A stretch of 64,000 nt of DNA from DASYXW01 sp035934405 (GTDB lineage Bacteria; Acidobacteriota; Terriglobia; UBA7540): assembly GCA_035934405.1 (NCBI GenBank), contig DASYXW010000076.1, positions 19,549 through 83,548 of the forward strand, read 5' to 3'. The translations under genes and the position numbers were made by a program. Positions 1 through 5,993 of the stretch are shown here, piece by piece. The first letter of the stretch is position 1; every line of letters starts with the position of its first letter. Under the pieces are notes generated by a model. It was not told where the DNA came from. It saw nothing but the letters and a program-made list of their open reading frames with translations, and searched no databases.

Positions 1-533
1 TGCATGCCACGCGCCCGGAGCGCCTCCGCCATTTCAAGGCCAATATAGCCGCCACCGATGATCGCGGCGCTTTGCGGGCGTTCAGACGTGAGAAAGCGCT
101 CGAGCTTGAGCGTCGATTGAAGATCGTTGACGTGAAACACGCCCGCGAGATCCAGGCCCTGAATCCCGGGACGCGCCGGTTCGGCGCCCGTCGCGATCAC
201 CAAGCGGCTGTAGGGAACATCCTCGAGGCCGCCACCTCCCGGCGCGGCAACCGTCACGCGCCGGCGGCCGGGCGAAATCTCCACGACCTCGTGGCCGGTG
301 AGCACGCGGATGTTGCGGCGGCTCTCGAAGAACTCCGGCGAGTAGACGTGCAACGAATCGGCCGCGGGCACAAGGCCAGCGATCAAGTAAGGGAGGCCGC
401 AGGCGGAATAGGAGATGTCCGGCCCTTTCTCATAGACCACAATCTCCAGGCGCGGATCGAACCGACGGGCGCGGCTGGCGGCGCTCAACCCGGCCGCGAC
501 GCCGCCGATGACCACGAGCCGCTCAGAAGCCAA
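1..533 (-). CDS. FAD-dependent pyridine nucleotide-disulfide oxidoreductase, CoA-disulfide reductase/NADH oxidase-like (C-terminus cut by window edge)
   Basis: About 177 N-terminal residues are visible; the rest lies beyond the window start. The N-terminus reads RLVVIGGVAAGLSAASRARR, the FAD Rossmann dinucleotide loop. Around residue 42 is SYSACGLPYL, which matches the active-site cysteine region of CoA-disulfide reductases and NADH oxidases. VIATGAEPARPG follows, then a second Rossmann motif, AAIIGGGYIGLEMAEALR, for NAD(P)H. The predicted reaction is NAD(P)H-dependent reduction of a low-molecular-weight disulfide or of oxygen; the substrate is inferred. A TTG start at 533 puts MASERLVV just before the Rossmann strand. 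Three 20-bp direct repeats lie directly upstream and may be its control region. Confidence 0.85.
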   Translation of the reverse strand, partial: MASERLVVIGGVAAGLSAASRARRFDPRLEIVVYEKGPDISYSACGLPYLIAGLVPAADSLHVYSPEFFESRRNIRVLTGHEVVEISPGRRRVTVAAPGGGGLEDVPYSRLVIATGAEPARPGIQGLDLAGVFHVNDLQSTLKLERFLTSERPQSAAIIGGGYIGLEMAEALRARGM

Positions 534-561
534 AATGACGCCTCGGAGCTATCACCTTTTA

Positions 562-672
562 TTTCAATAAGATGACGGCTTCAATCAAATAAATGGTGTA
601 TTTTCAATACGTTGACGGCTTTTGCTGATCCCGCAAAGCCGCTTTTGTTTGTTTTCAATACGTTGACGGCTT
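562..672. repeat. Three direct copies of a 20-bp motif
   Basis: Copies at 562-581, 602-621 and 653-672 share TTTCAATACGTTGACGGCTT; the last two are identical and the first differs at two positions. Centre-to-centre distances are 40 and 51 bp, close to whole helical turns. The array fills the gap between the end of rplI and the start of the disulfide reductase, so it sits in the latter's promoter region. A diverged fourth copy occurs at 48471-48490. The spacers are unequal (20 and 31 bp), so this is not a CRISPR array; a multi-site operator or dispersed repeat is more likely. Confidence 0.8.
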
Positions 673-713
673 CGTTCGTAACATTTCATCATTTTCTTGC
701 ATGATCGCGCGGA

Positions 714-1232
714 CTACTCCGCAACGGCGTCTGGGGTGGGCTCGGAAGCCACCGGAGCAGAGGGTTCGGGCGCGCGTGCGGGCGCCGGCGCGTCACCCTC
801 TACCCTCACCTTGATGGCCGCCGTCACCTCGCGGTGCAGCTTCACCGGCACGTCATACTCGCCCACGACCTTGAGTGGTGTCGGGAGATGGATCTTCCGT
901 CGGTCGATGTTGTAACCCTGGGCGGCGAGAGCTTCGGCCACATCCATGGCGGTAACGGAACCGAACAGCGTTCCCTGTTCTCCTGACTTGCGCGTAAACG
1001 AGACGCTGACGCCTTGCATCAATTGCGCGAGCTCCCCGGCGTCGCCCTTTTCCTTTGCTTCGAGCTTCAAGAACTTGACCCGCTGCTGCTCCACCCATTT
1101 GCGGTTCTGCGGCGTGGCGGCTACCGCCAGCTTCTTGGGCAGCAGGTGGTTGCGACCGTAACCGTCCGCCACTTTCACAATTGCGCCCCGATTGCCCAGG
1201 GTGTCGACGTCTTGCAGAAGGATGATTTCCAT
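714..1232 (-). CDS. rplI: 50S ribosomal protein bL9
   Basis: The 172-aa product starts MEIILLQDVDTLGNRGAIVK and continues with VADGYGRNHLLPKKLA, the bL9 signature that binds 23S rRNA domain V. A long linker helix (about 45-75) leads to the C-terminal domain with GTLFGSVTAMDVAEAL. The last 25 residues are an Ala/Pro/Glu-rich tail beyond the usual family length of about 150, not conserved. It is the distal gene of rpsF-rpsR-rplI, the usual bacterial order, all on the minus strand. The 104-bp gap to rpsR holds a heptamer palindrome. Confidence 0.97.
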   Translation of the reverse strand: MEIILLQDVDTLGNRGAIVKVADGYGRNHLLPKKLAVAATPQNRKWVEQQRVKFLKLEAKEKGDAGELAQLMQGVSVSFTRKSGEQGTLFGSVTAMDVAEALAAQGYNIDRRKIHLPTPLKVVGEYDVPVKLHREVTAAIKVRVEGDAPAPARAPEPSAPVASEPTPDAVAE

Positions 1233-1250
1233 TTCGAGTTCCTCGGTATT

Positions 1251-1333
1251 TCAGTTATCAGTTGCCAGTTCTCAGTTGCTACTCTCGGTTATCCGTAATT
1301 TGCTCTTTACTGACAACTGGCAACTGACAACTG
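1251..1333. repeat. Heptamer-repeat palindrome (CAGTTGN family)
   Basis: The left arm has four 7-bp units (TCAGTTA, TCAGTTG, CCAGTTC, TCAGTTG at 1251-1278). The right arm, 1310-1333, is its inverse (CTGACAA, CTGGCAA, CTGACAA). The intervening 31 bp would form the loop. It fills the rplI-rpsR gap and resembles the heptanucleotide STRR elements of cyanobacteria in architecture, not sequence. Confidence 0.8.
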
Positions 1334-1336
1334 CCC

Positions 1337-1636
1337 TTACAACGCCGACGCAAAAGGCAGAAAGGCGATATTGCGGGCGCGCTTGATGGCCACCGCCACC
1401 AAGTGTTGGTGGGGCGAACACGTTCCGGTCAGCCGGCGCGGCAGGATCTTGCCGCGCTCGGAGATGAACTGGCTCACCAGGCGGACGTCCTTAAAATCAA
1501 TGACGTCAATCTTCTCCTCACAGAACTTGCACACCTTACGACGCCGGAAATACTGCTTCCGCGGACCTCCGCCTGGTCCTCCGGGACCTTTCCTTCCAGA
1601 CCTGTCGGATGACCGCGGTCTCTCACCCATGGGCAT
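1337..1636 (-). CDS. rpsR: 30S ribosomal protein bS18
   Basis: The 99-aa product has a basic Gly/Arg/Pro-rich N-terminal extension (about 28 residues) followed by the bS18 core. The core contains RRRKVCKFCEEKIDVIDFKD, LVSQFISERGKILPRRLTG and HQHLVAVAIKRARNIAFLPF. The CKFC pair is the metal-binding type of bS18 N-terminus (C+ form), so the ribosome probably uses zinc here. It binds the 30S platform next to bS6, encoded just upstream. The start at 1636 gives MPMGERPR; a start at MGERPR, two codons on, is equally possible. Confidence 0.96.
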   Translation of the reverse strand: MPMGERPRSSDRSGRKGPGGPGGGPRKQYFRRRKVCKFCEEKIDVIDFKDVRLVSQFISERGKILPRRLTGTCSPHQHLVAVAIKRARNIAFLPFASAL

Positions 1637-1685
1637 ATTCGTTCACTCCTTCAGTTCGCTCCCGCACTTCCCAGTATTTCCATCA

Positions 1686-1789
1686 CAGGAGTCAGGAGCC
1701 AGAAGTCAGGAGTCAGAAGAACGCCGAGTGACGGCCTGTGGCTGCACCATTACCGGACGATCTCGCGGCTTCTGGCTTCTGGCTCCTGA
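1686..1789. repeat. Heptamer-repeat palindrome (CAGGAGT/CAGAAGT family)
   Basis: Five 7-bp units run at 1686-1720 (CAGGAGT, CAGGAGC, CAGAAGT, CAGGAGT, CAGAAGA). Three inverted units, CTTCTGG, CTTCTGG, CTCCTGA, run at 1769-1789. The arms could pair across a 48-bp loop. It occupies the gap between rpsR and rpsF and reaches the rpsF stop codon. Confidence 0.8.
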
Positions 1790-1793
1790 TTGC

Positions 1794-2198
1794 CTATCCC
1801 GCCGCCGGCGCTGTCTGTGGCTCCGACGCTGCCGCCGGGGCGGCGGGTTTCTTGGGCGCCCGGGCCGCCTGCTTGGCCCGCCAGGTCTTGAACTTCTCGG
1901 CCCGTTTCTGCGCCTCGTCGGTACGGACGGAGAGGTACTTGATCACGCTGTCGGTGACCTTCAAACGGCGCTCAAACTCCTTCACCATTTCTCCACTGCC
2001 TTCGACGACGAAGAGCACGTAGAAGCCCTCCCGCTGGCGCGCCACCCGGTAGGCGAGGCGACGGCGTCCCATTCGTTCCACTTTCTCGATCTTGCCACCC
2101 GCCCCGGTGGACACCGCTTCCATTTGAGTCACCAGCTTGCCCAGGTCTTCCTCGGTCACGTCGGGCCGGACGATGAAGATAATCTCATATTTGTGCAT
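1794..2198 (-). CDS. rpsF: 30S ribosomal protein bS6
   Basis: The 134-aa product begins MHKYEIIFIVRPDVTEEDLG and carries the bS6 pattern GGKIEKVERMGRRRLAYRV and GFYVLFVVEG. It binds 16S rRNA with bS18 on the 30S platform. An Ala/Pro-rich tail of about 30 residues exceeds the usual family length near 95-100. It is the first gene of rpsF-rpsR-rplI. The gap to pth contains a short perfect hairpin at 2233-2249 (GGAGGCC-GTT-GGCCTCC). Confidence 0.96.
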   Translation of the reverse strand: MHKYEIIFIVRPDVTEEDLGKLVTQMEAVSTGAGGKIEKVERMGRRRLAYRVARQREGFYVLFVVEGSGEMVKEFERRLKVTDSVIKYLSVRTDEAQKRAEKFKTWRAKQAARAPKKPAAPAAASEPQTAPAAG

Positions 2199-2232
2199 GG
2201 AACCTCGTTTCTCGTGTCACGTGACTCGGAGA

Positions 2233-2249
2233 GGAGGCCGTTGGCCTCC
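2233..2249. other. Short perfect hairpin in the rpsF-pth gap
   Basis: GGAGGCC and GGCCTCC pair around a GTT loop. No T-run follows on either strand, so an intrinsic terminator is not supported. A role in ribosomal-operon attenuation is possible but unproven. Confidence 0.4.
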
Positions 2250-2296
2250 CGTTCTCGCGCCGCACATCGGGATCTGCAGGTGCGCAGAAGCGACCC

Positions 2297-2872
2297 CTAC
2301 GTTCCCGCGATGCGGCGGTTGTACCGGTTCATCGCTTTCTCCACGCCTTCGCGCACCACCATGCCCGCAGCCTCAGCGGCGAGGTCCACCATCTCGGCCA
2401 CGGCTTCCAAATCAGCCTTGCGAAAGCGGCCGAGCACGTGCGATGCGAGGTCGCTGCTTGGCCGGTCCGGCTGAACACCCATCCGCACCCGCGTGAATTC
2501 ATCCGACTGGAGCGCCCCGATAATCGACTTCAGACCGTTGTGACCGCCGGCCGTGCCTCGCGGCCGGATGCGGAGAGCGCCCAGCGGCAGCGCTGCTTCA
2601 TCCACCAGAACGATCAAGTCGGCGCCGGCGGCCTCGTAACGCTCCATGAGCCTTCGCACCGCCAAGCCGCTCAGGTTCATGTACGTCATCGGCTTGGCCA
2701 GGAGCACTTCATGCCCGCCCAGCCGCGTCCGCGCCGTGAGCGCCTGCGCCTCGGGGCGCGAAATCTGCGCGCCGCACTCCTCGGCCAGCCGGTCCACCGC
2801 CATGAATCCGAGGTTATGGGGGGTCAGATGGTACTCGTAACCCGGGTTGCCGAGACCGACGATCAACTTCAT
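2297..2872 (-). CDS. pth: Peptidyl-tRNA hydrolase
   Basis: The 191-aa enzyme cleaves peptidyl-tRNA released by stalled ribosomes. The start at 2872 (MKLIVGLGNPGYEYHLTPHN) puts the family signature at residue 1. An upstream in-frame start would add eight residues encoded by the octamer repeat and is unlikely. The catalytic histidine is in HNLGF, and LLAKPMTYMNLSG and RGTAGGHNGLKSI are the substrate-binding motifs. The gene lies in the prs-rplY-pth run common to many bacteria. Downstream is rpsF on the same strand. Confidence 0.96.
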   Translation of the reverse strand: MKLIVGLGNPGYEYHLTPHNLGFMAVDRLAEECGAQISRPEAQALTARTRLGGHEVLLAKPMTYMNLSGLAVRRLMERYEAAGADLIVLVDEAALPLGALRIRPRGTAGGHNGLKSIIGALQSDEFTRVRMGVQPDRPSSDLASHVLGRFRKADLEAVAEMVDLAAEAAGMVVREGVEKAMNRYNRRIAGT

Positions 2873-2969
2873 TGAGTCATTGGGTGATTGAGTCATTGAG
2901 CCATTGATGGAACGCTCGATGATTCAGCGAGCCAATGACTCAATGGCCCGATGGCCCAATGACTCAATT
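2871..2969. repeat. Octamer-repeat palindrome (ATTGAGTC/ATTGAGCC family)
   Basis: Five 8-bp units of type ATTGAGTC, ATTGGGTG, ATTGAGTC, ATTGAGCC and ATTGATGG run from 2871. After a short loop, inverted units (GACTCAAT, GGCCCGAT, GGCCCAAT, GACTCAAT) run to 2969. The arms are imperfectly complementary, and many mismatches would be G-U pairs in RNA. It fills the pth-rplY gap. Confidence 0.85.
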
Positions 2970-2974
2970 CAGCA

Positions 2975-3712
2975 CTACCTTCCTTCTTTCTTTCCTTCTT
3001 TTCCTTCTTTCTTGGATTCCTTCTTCTCGCCTTTCTCGCCGCCCTCCTCCTCTTCGCCCTCCTCGGCTTCGGCCTTGCCCTTGCGGATCAACTCCGGCTC
3101 AGCAGGCGCCGCGGCCTCGACCTCTGCCTCCGCCGGCTTCTCTTCCTCGGCCTTCGGCGCGACGACGTGGGCCACCACTCGGGCCGGATCGGTCAAGACT
3201 TTCACCTTGGGGCCGAGCGGCAGGTCCGAGACGCGCAGGTTGCGGCCAATCACCAAATCGCTAACGTCCACGGCAATATGCTCAGGAATGTCGTCCGGGA
3301 GACACTCGATTTCGACCTCGCGCAGGACGAAATCGAGAATCCCTCCTTCCAACTTCACGCCCCGGGGCTCGCCGGTCAGGTGGATGGGCGCTTTCAGCTT
3401 CAGCATGGTATCAACGCCGATACGGACCATGTCCACGTGCAGCAGCGATCCCTTGACGGGCTCGAGCTGCCAGTCACGCAACATCACGCGGGCCGGCGCT
3501 TTGCCTTTGATCTCGATGGTGAAGAGGGTGTTGTGTCCGGATTCGGATTGAAGAATGTGGGCCACTTGTTTGGGATCCACGGAGACCGGAATCGAGGGAC
3601 CGCCGGCGCCGTACACCACGGCCGGAATCCGGCCGGCATAACGCAGGCGACGGTTGGTGTTCTTGCCGAAGTCCTCGCGCGGCTCGGCGGCGACGGTCAA
3701 TACCTGGCTCAT
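2975..3712 (-). CDS. rplY: 50S ribosomal protein bL25, Ctc (general stress protein) form
   Basis: The 245-aa product has the 5S-rRNA-binding L25 domain first (RLRYAGRIPAVVYGAGG, HNTLFTIEIKG, VMLRDWQLEPVKGSLLHVDM), then the TL5/Ctc C-terminal domain (GILDFVLREVEIECLPDDIP). It ends in about 45 residues of Lys/Glu/Gly low complexity with no conserved fold. It is the usual neighbour of prs and pth. The Lys/Glu tail is longer than in most family members and is probably disordered. Confidence 0.95.
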   Translation of the reverse strand: MSQVLTVAAEPREDFGKNTNRRLRYAGRIPAVVYGAGGPSIPVSVDPKQVAHILQSESGHNTLFTIEIKGKAPARVMLRDWQLEPVKGSLLHVDMVRIGVDTMLKLKAPIHLTGEPRGVKLEGGILDFVLREVEIECLPDDIPEHIAVDVSDLVIGRNLRVSDLPLGPKVKVLTDPARVVAHVVAPKAEEEKPAEAEVEAAAPAEPELIRKGKAEAEEGEEEEGGEKGEKKESKKEGKEGKKEGR

Positions 3713-3732
3713 GCTCGGTTCACTCCTTCAAC

Positions 3733-3762
3733 CTGTAGCGGCGTCTGTGAGCGCCGCTACAG
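3733..3762. repeat. GC-rich palindrome, CTGTAGCGGCG arms
   Basis: CTGTAGCGGCG (3733-3743) is perfectly complementary to CGCCGCTACAG (3752-3762) across an 8-nt loop. The same arm sequence opens the element at 13435-13514, so this is a dispersed palindrome. It lies just upstream of rplY (minus strand), where it could also fold in the leader. Confidence 0.7.
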
Positions 3763-3805
3763 CTAGGGTCGTCACGACATTATTTTGTAATCCTCATTAT
3801 CCCCA

Positions 3806-4759
3806 TTAAATGAATAGCCTGCTCACCGACGTCTCGTCGTGAATGGACTTAATGGCCTCGGCGAACAGCTTGGCGACACTGAGCACTTTGATCCGATCGC
3901 ACTCCGCGCCCTGGGCATCGAGCGGGATGGAATTGGTGGTTACGACCAGCTCCAAATCGGACTCGCAAACCTTGCGGACGGCGTCATCGGCAAAGACCCC
4001 GTGGACGCAACACGCAAAAACCTTTTCCGCGCCCTGTTTCTTCAAAGCGGCGGCGGCGCCACGCAGCGTTCCGCCGGTATCAATCATATCGTCCACCAGC
4101 AGAGCCGTGCGCCCGGCCACCTCGCCGATGACGTTCATCACTTCCACGGTGTGCGCGTCCTCGCGGCGCTTGTCAATGATGGCCAGCGGGGAATCGAGCC
4201 GCTTGGCAAAGGCCCGAGCGCGCTCCACGCCGCCAGTATCGGGCGAGACCACCGTGATGTTCTTCAGCCTGAGCTTGCGAAAGTAGTCCACCGTGACCGG
4301 CGTGGCATAGAGATGGTCCACCGGAATGTTGAAGTACCCCTGGATCTGACCGGCGTGGAGGTCGAGCGCCAGCACCCGGTTGGCCCCCGCCGAAGTCAGC
4401 AGGTCCGCCACCAGCTTCGAGGAAATCGGCACGCGCGGCCGGTCCTTGCGATCCTGCCGGGCGTAACCGTAGTACGGCATCACGGCCGTAATCCGGTCCG
4501 CTGAAGCGCGCCGCAGCGCGTCGAGCATGATCAACAGCTCCATCAGGCTTTCATTCACCGGGCCGCAGGTCGGCTGGATGACGAATACATCCGTGCCGCG
4601 CACGTTCTCCATCAACTGCACCCGGACTTCGCCGTCGGGAAAGCGGCCGACGTCGGCGTCGCCGAGCGCCATTCCCAGGTGCTGGCAGATTTCCTTGGCC
4701 AGCGCCGGGTGGGCGTTGCCGGAGAAAATCTTGAGCGCGTGCTGTTTGCGATCAGGCAT
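3806..4759 (-). CDS. prs: Ribose-phosphate pyrophosphokinase (PRPP synthetase)
   Basis: The 317-aa class I enzyme makes PRPP from ribose 5-phosphate and ATP for nucleotide, His and Trp synthesis. Visible motifs are KIFSGNAHPALA, GRFPDGEVRVQL, the flexible loop YYGYARQDRKDRPRVPISSK, the Mg site LDLHAGQIQGYF, and the PRPP-binding signature ALLVDDMIDTGGTL. Length and motif order are normal. It lies between tRNA-Gln and rplY on the same strand, with heptamer repeats upstream. Confidence 0.97.
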   Translation of the reverse strand: MPDRKQHALKIFSGNAHPALAKEICQHLGMALGDADVGRFPDGEVRVQLMENVRGTDVFVIQPTCGPVNESLMELLIMLDALRRASADRITAVMPYYGYARQDRKDRPRVPISSKLVADLLTSAGANRVLALDLHAGQIQGYFNIPVDHLYATPVTVDYFRKLRLKNITVVSPDTGGVERARAFAKRLDSPLAIIDKRREDAHTVEVMNVIGEVAGRTALLVDDMIDTGGTLRGAAAALKKQGAEKVFACCVHGVFADDAVRKVCESDLELVVTTNSIPLDAQGAECDRIKVLSVAKLFAEAIKSIHDETSVSRLFI

Positions 4760-4766
4760 AGAAAAC

Positions 4767-4837
4767 CAGTGGATAGTGGCAAGTGGCTAGTAGCGTGCCA
4801 TAGGGCCTCAGGCACTCTAGCCACTATCCATTACTTT
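4767..4837. repeat. Heptamer-repeat palindrome (NNAGTGG family)
   Basis: The units CCAGTGG, ATAGTGG, CAAGTGG, CTAGTAG occupy 4767-4794. Inverted units CTAGCCA and CTATCCA begin at 4817. It lies between tRNA-Gln and prs, in the likely leader of prs. Confidence 0.7.
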
Positions 4838-4839
4838 CC

Positions 4840-4913
4840 TGGCTGGGAGGCCTGGATTCGAACCAGAGTTCCATGCTCCAAAGGCATGTGTCCTACCACT
4901 GGACGACCTCCCA
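4840..4913 (-). tRNA. tRNA-Gln (anticodon UUG)
   Basis: This 74-nt gene has acceptor stem TGGGAGG/CCTCCCA, a T-loop GGTTCGAATC, anticodon stem CATGC/GCATG and loop CTTTGGA, giving anticodon UUG. The CCA end is encoded. It lies between ispE and prs on the same strand and may be co-transcribed with them. Confidence 0.95.
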
Positions 4914-4918
4914 ATCCT

Positions 4919-5000
4919 CATTGAGCCATCAGGTGATTGAGTCATTTCCAGGACACTTGAAATGACCCGATGGCTCGATAACCCGATGATTCAATCGGCC
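4919..5000. repeat. Octamer-repeat palindrome overlapping the ispE 3' end
   Basis: Left units ATTGAGCC, ATCAGGTG and ATTGAGTC are followed by inverted units GACCCGAT, GGCTCGAT, AACCCGAT, GATTCAAT up to about 5000. Most of the element is read as the C-terminal tail of IspE, so the repeat supplies coding sequence and the stop codon. Confidence 0.8.
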
Positions 5001-5942
5001 TGCAATGCCGCGCCAGTATTCGGCGCGGCCGAGAGTCTTCACCTTGAACGCCCGCCAACGAGCGGGTATGAGTTTCTGAGCCTGAGCCAGTTGTCGAGCG
5101 GAGACGAATAGGCCGTAGACGGCGGAACCACTGCCCGTCAGAGACGCTGTTTCGGCTCCGGCTCGGAGAAGCTGGCGCTTCAAGCGCGCCAACTCCGGCC
5201 ACTTCGCGAAAACGACCTTCTCAAAGTCGTTTTCAGCCGGCCCCCAATTTTGCAAGGGAAGCTGTGGCCACAGACCGAAAGAAGCAAGTCTACGGACTCT
5301 CTCGCCCTTTGTCAACTGCAAACCGGTTGGATTCCTGCTTTCGCGGGAATGACCGCTGCGGACGGGCCGTCGAAGCTTCACGCCAGCTTCACGGTAAGCT
5401 TCGACCGTCGAGATACTGAATCCCGGAAAGACGACAAGGCAGTGGCGGCGCGGCAGGTCGTCCAGCGGGTAAACTTCCTCGCCGCGCCCGCACCCGAGCA
5501 CGCGCCCACCCCAGAGAAACAGGGGCACGTCTGACCCGAGACGCGCCACCAGCGAAAACCACGCCGGCGGATTCAGCCGGTCGCCCGTCAGCCGTTCGAG
5601 GCCCAGCAGAGTTGCTGCCGCGTCGCTGCTTGCTCCACCCAGGCCGCTGCCGGCAGGAATCACTTTTTCCAGCCGGACGCTGATTCCGCCGCGAAACCTC
5701 GTCGCCTTTCGCCAGAGCTCGCAGGCCTTGTGGACCAGGTTGGCGGGCCCCGTGGGCACTGCCGGGTCATCACACTCGACGCGACTGCCCCTCCCCGCCG
5801 GCCGCAGGCATACCTCCAGTTGGTCATGCAGCGTCACGGTTTGATAAACCGTGCGGATTTCGTGGTAGCCGTCCGGACGCTGGCCCAGAATCCGGAGGCC
5901 GAGGTTGATCTTAGCAAAAGCGCGGAGATGAATCAGAGGCAT
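4929..5942 (-). CDS. ispE: 4-diphosphocytidyl-2-C-methyl-D-erythritol kinase
   Basis: This GHMP-family kinase of the MEP isoprenoid pathway phosphorylates CDP-ME. Motifs are AFAKINLGLRILGQRPDGYH at the N-terminus, the ATP loop IPAGSGLGGASSDAAATL, and LTGSGSAVYGLF near the C-terminus. At 337 aa it is about 40-50 residues longer than usual. One excess is an insertion around residues 195-205 that reads GHSRESRNPTGL, the translation of a dispersed palindrome. The other is a tail encoded by the octamer repeat. Both extras sit outside catalytic motifs, so activity is plausible. Confidence 0.93.
   Translation of the reverse strand: MPLIHLRAFAKINLGLRILGQRPDGYHEIRTVYQTVTLHDQLEVCLRPAGRGSRVECDDPAVPTGPANLVHKACELWRKATRFRGGISVRLEKVIPAGSGLGGASSDAAATLLGLERLTGDRLNPPAWFSLVARLGSDVPLFLWGGRVLGCGRGEEVYPLDDLPRRHCLVVFPGFSISTVEAYREAGVKLRRPVRSGHSRESRNPTGLQLTKGERVRRLASFGLWPQLPLQNWGPAENDFEKVVFAKWPELARLKRQLLRAGAETASLTGSGSAVYGLFVSARQLAQAQKLIPARWRAFKVKTLGRAEYWRGIAGRLNHRVIEPSGHFKCPGNDSIT
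5329..5353. repeat. Dispersed palindrome inside ispE (GGATTCC..GGGAATGAC type)
   Basis: The core ATTCCTGCTTTCGCGGGAAT folds on CCYGC/GCGGG arms. A near-identical copy lies at 61285-61309 at the end of larE. Here it is in frame and encodes part of GHSRESRNP within IspE. Such elements are widespread in proteobacterial and environmental genomes; their presence within a reading frame is the notable part. Confidence 0.8.
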
Positions 5943-5958
5943 TGACGGCGGAGCCGCT

Positions 5959-5993
5959 CAATCTGCAATCATCAATCGTCAATCATCAATTCT
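5959..5993. repeat. Heptamer array (CAATCAT family), single arm
   Basis: Five 7-bp units, CAATCTG, CAATCAT, CAATCGT, CAATCAT, CAATTCT, lie in the gap between the TPR gene and ispE. The TPR gene stop codon is inside the array. No inverted arm is visible, unlike the other heptamer elements here. Confidence 0.75.

Noticed and set aside
562..672. CRISPR array
   Set aside because: There are only three 20-bp repeats with unequal spacers of 20 and 31 bp and no cas genes in the window.
2873..2896. Upstream start for peptidyl-tRNA hydrolase
   Set aside because: The extra eight codons are octamer-repeat sequence; the family signature begins at the next Met.
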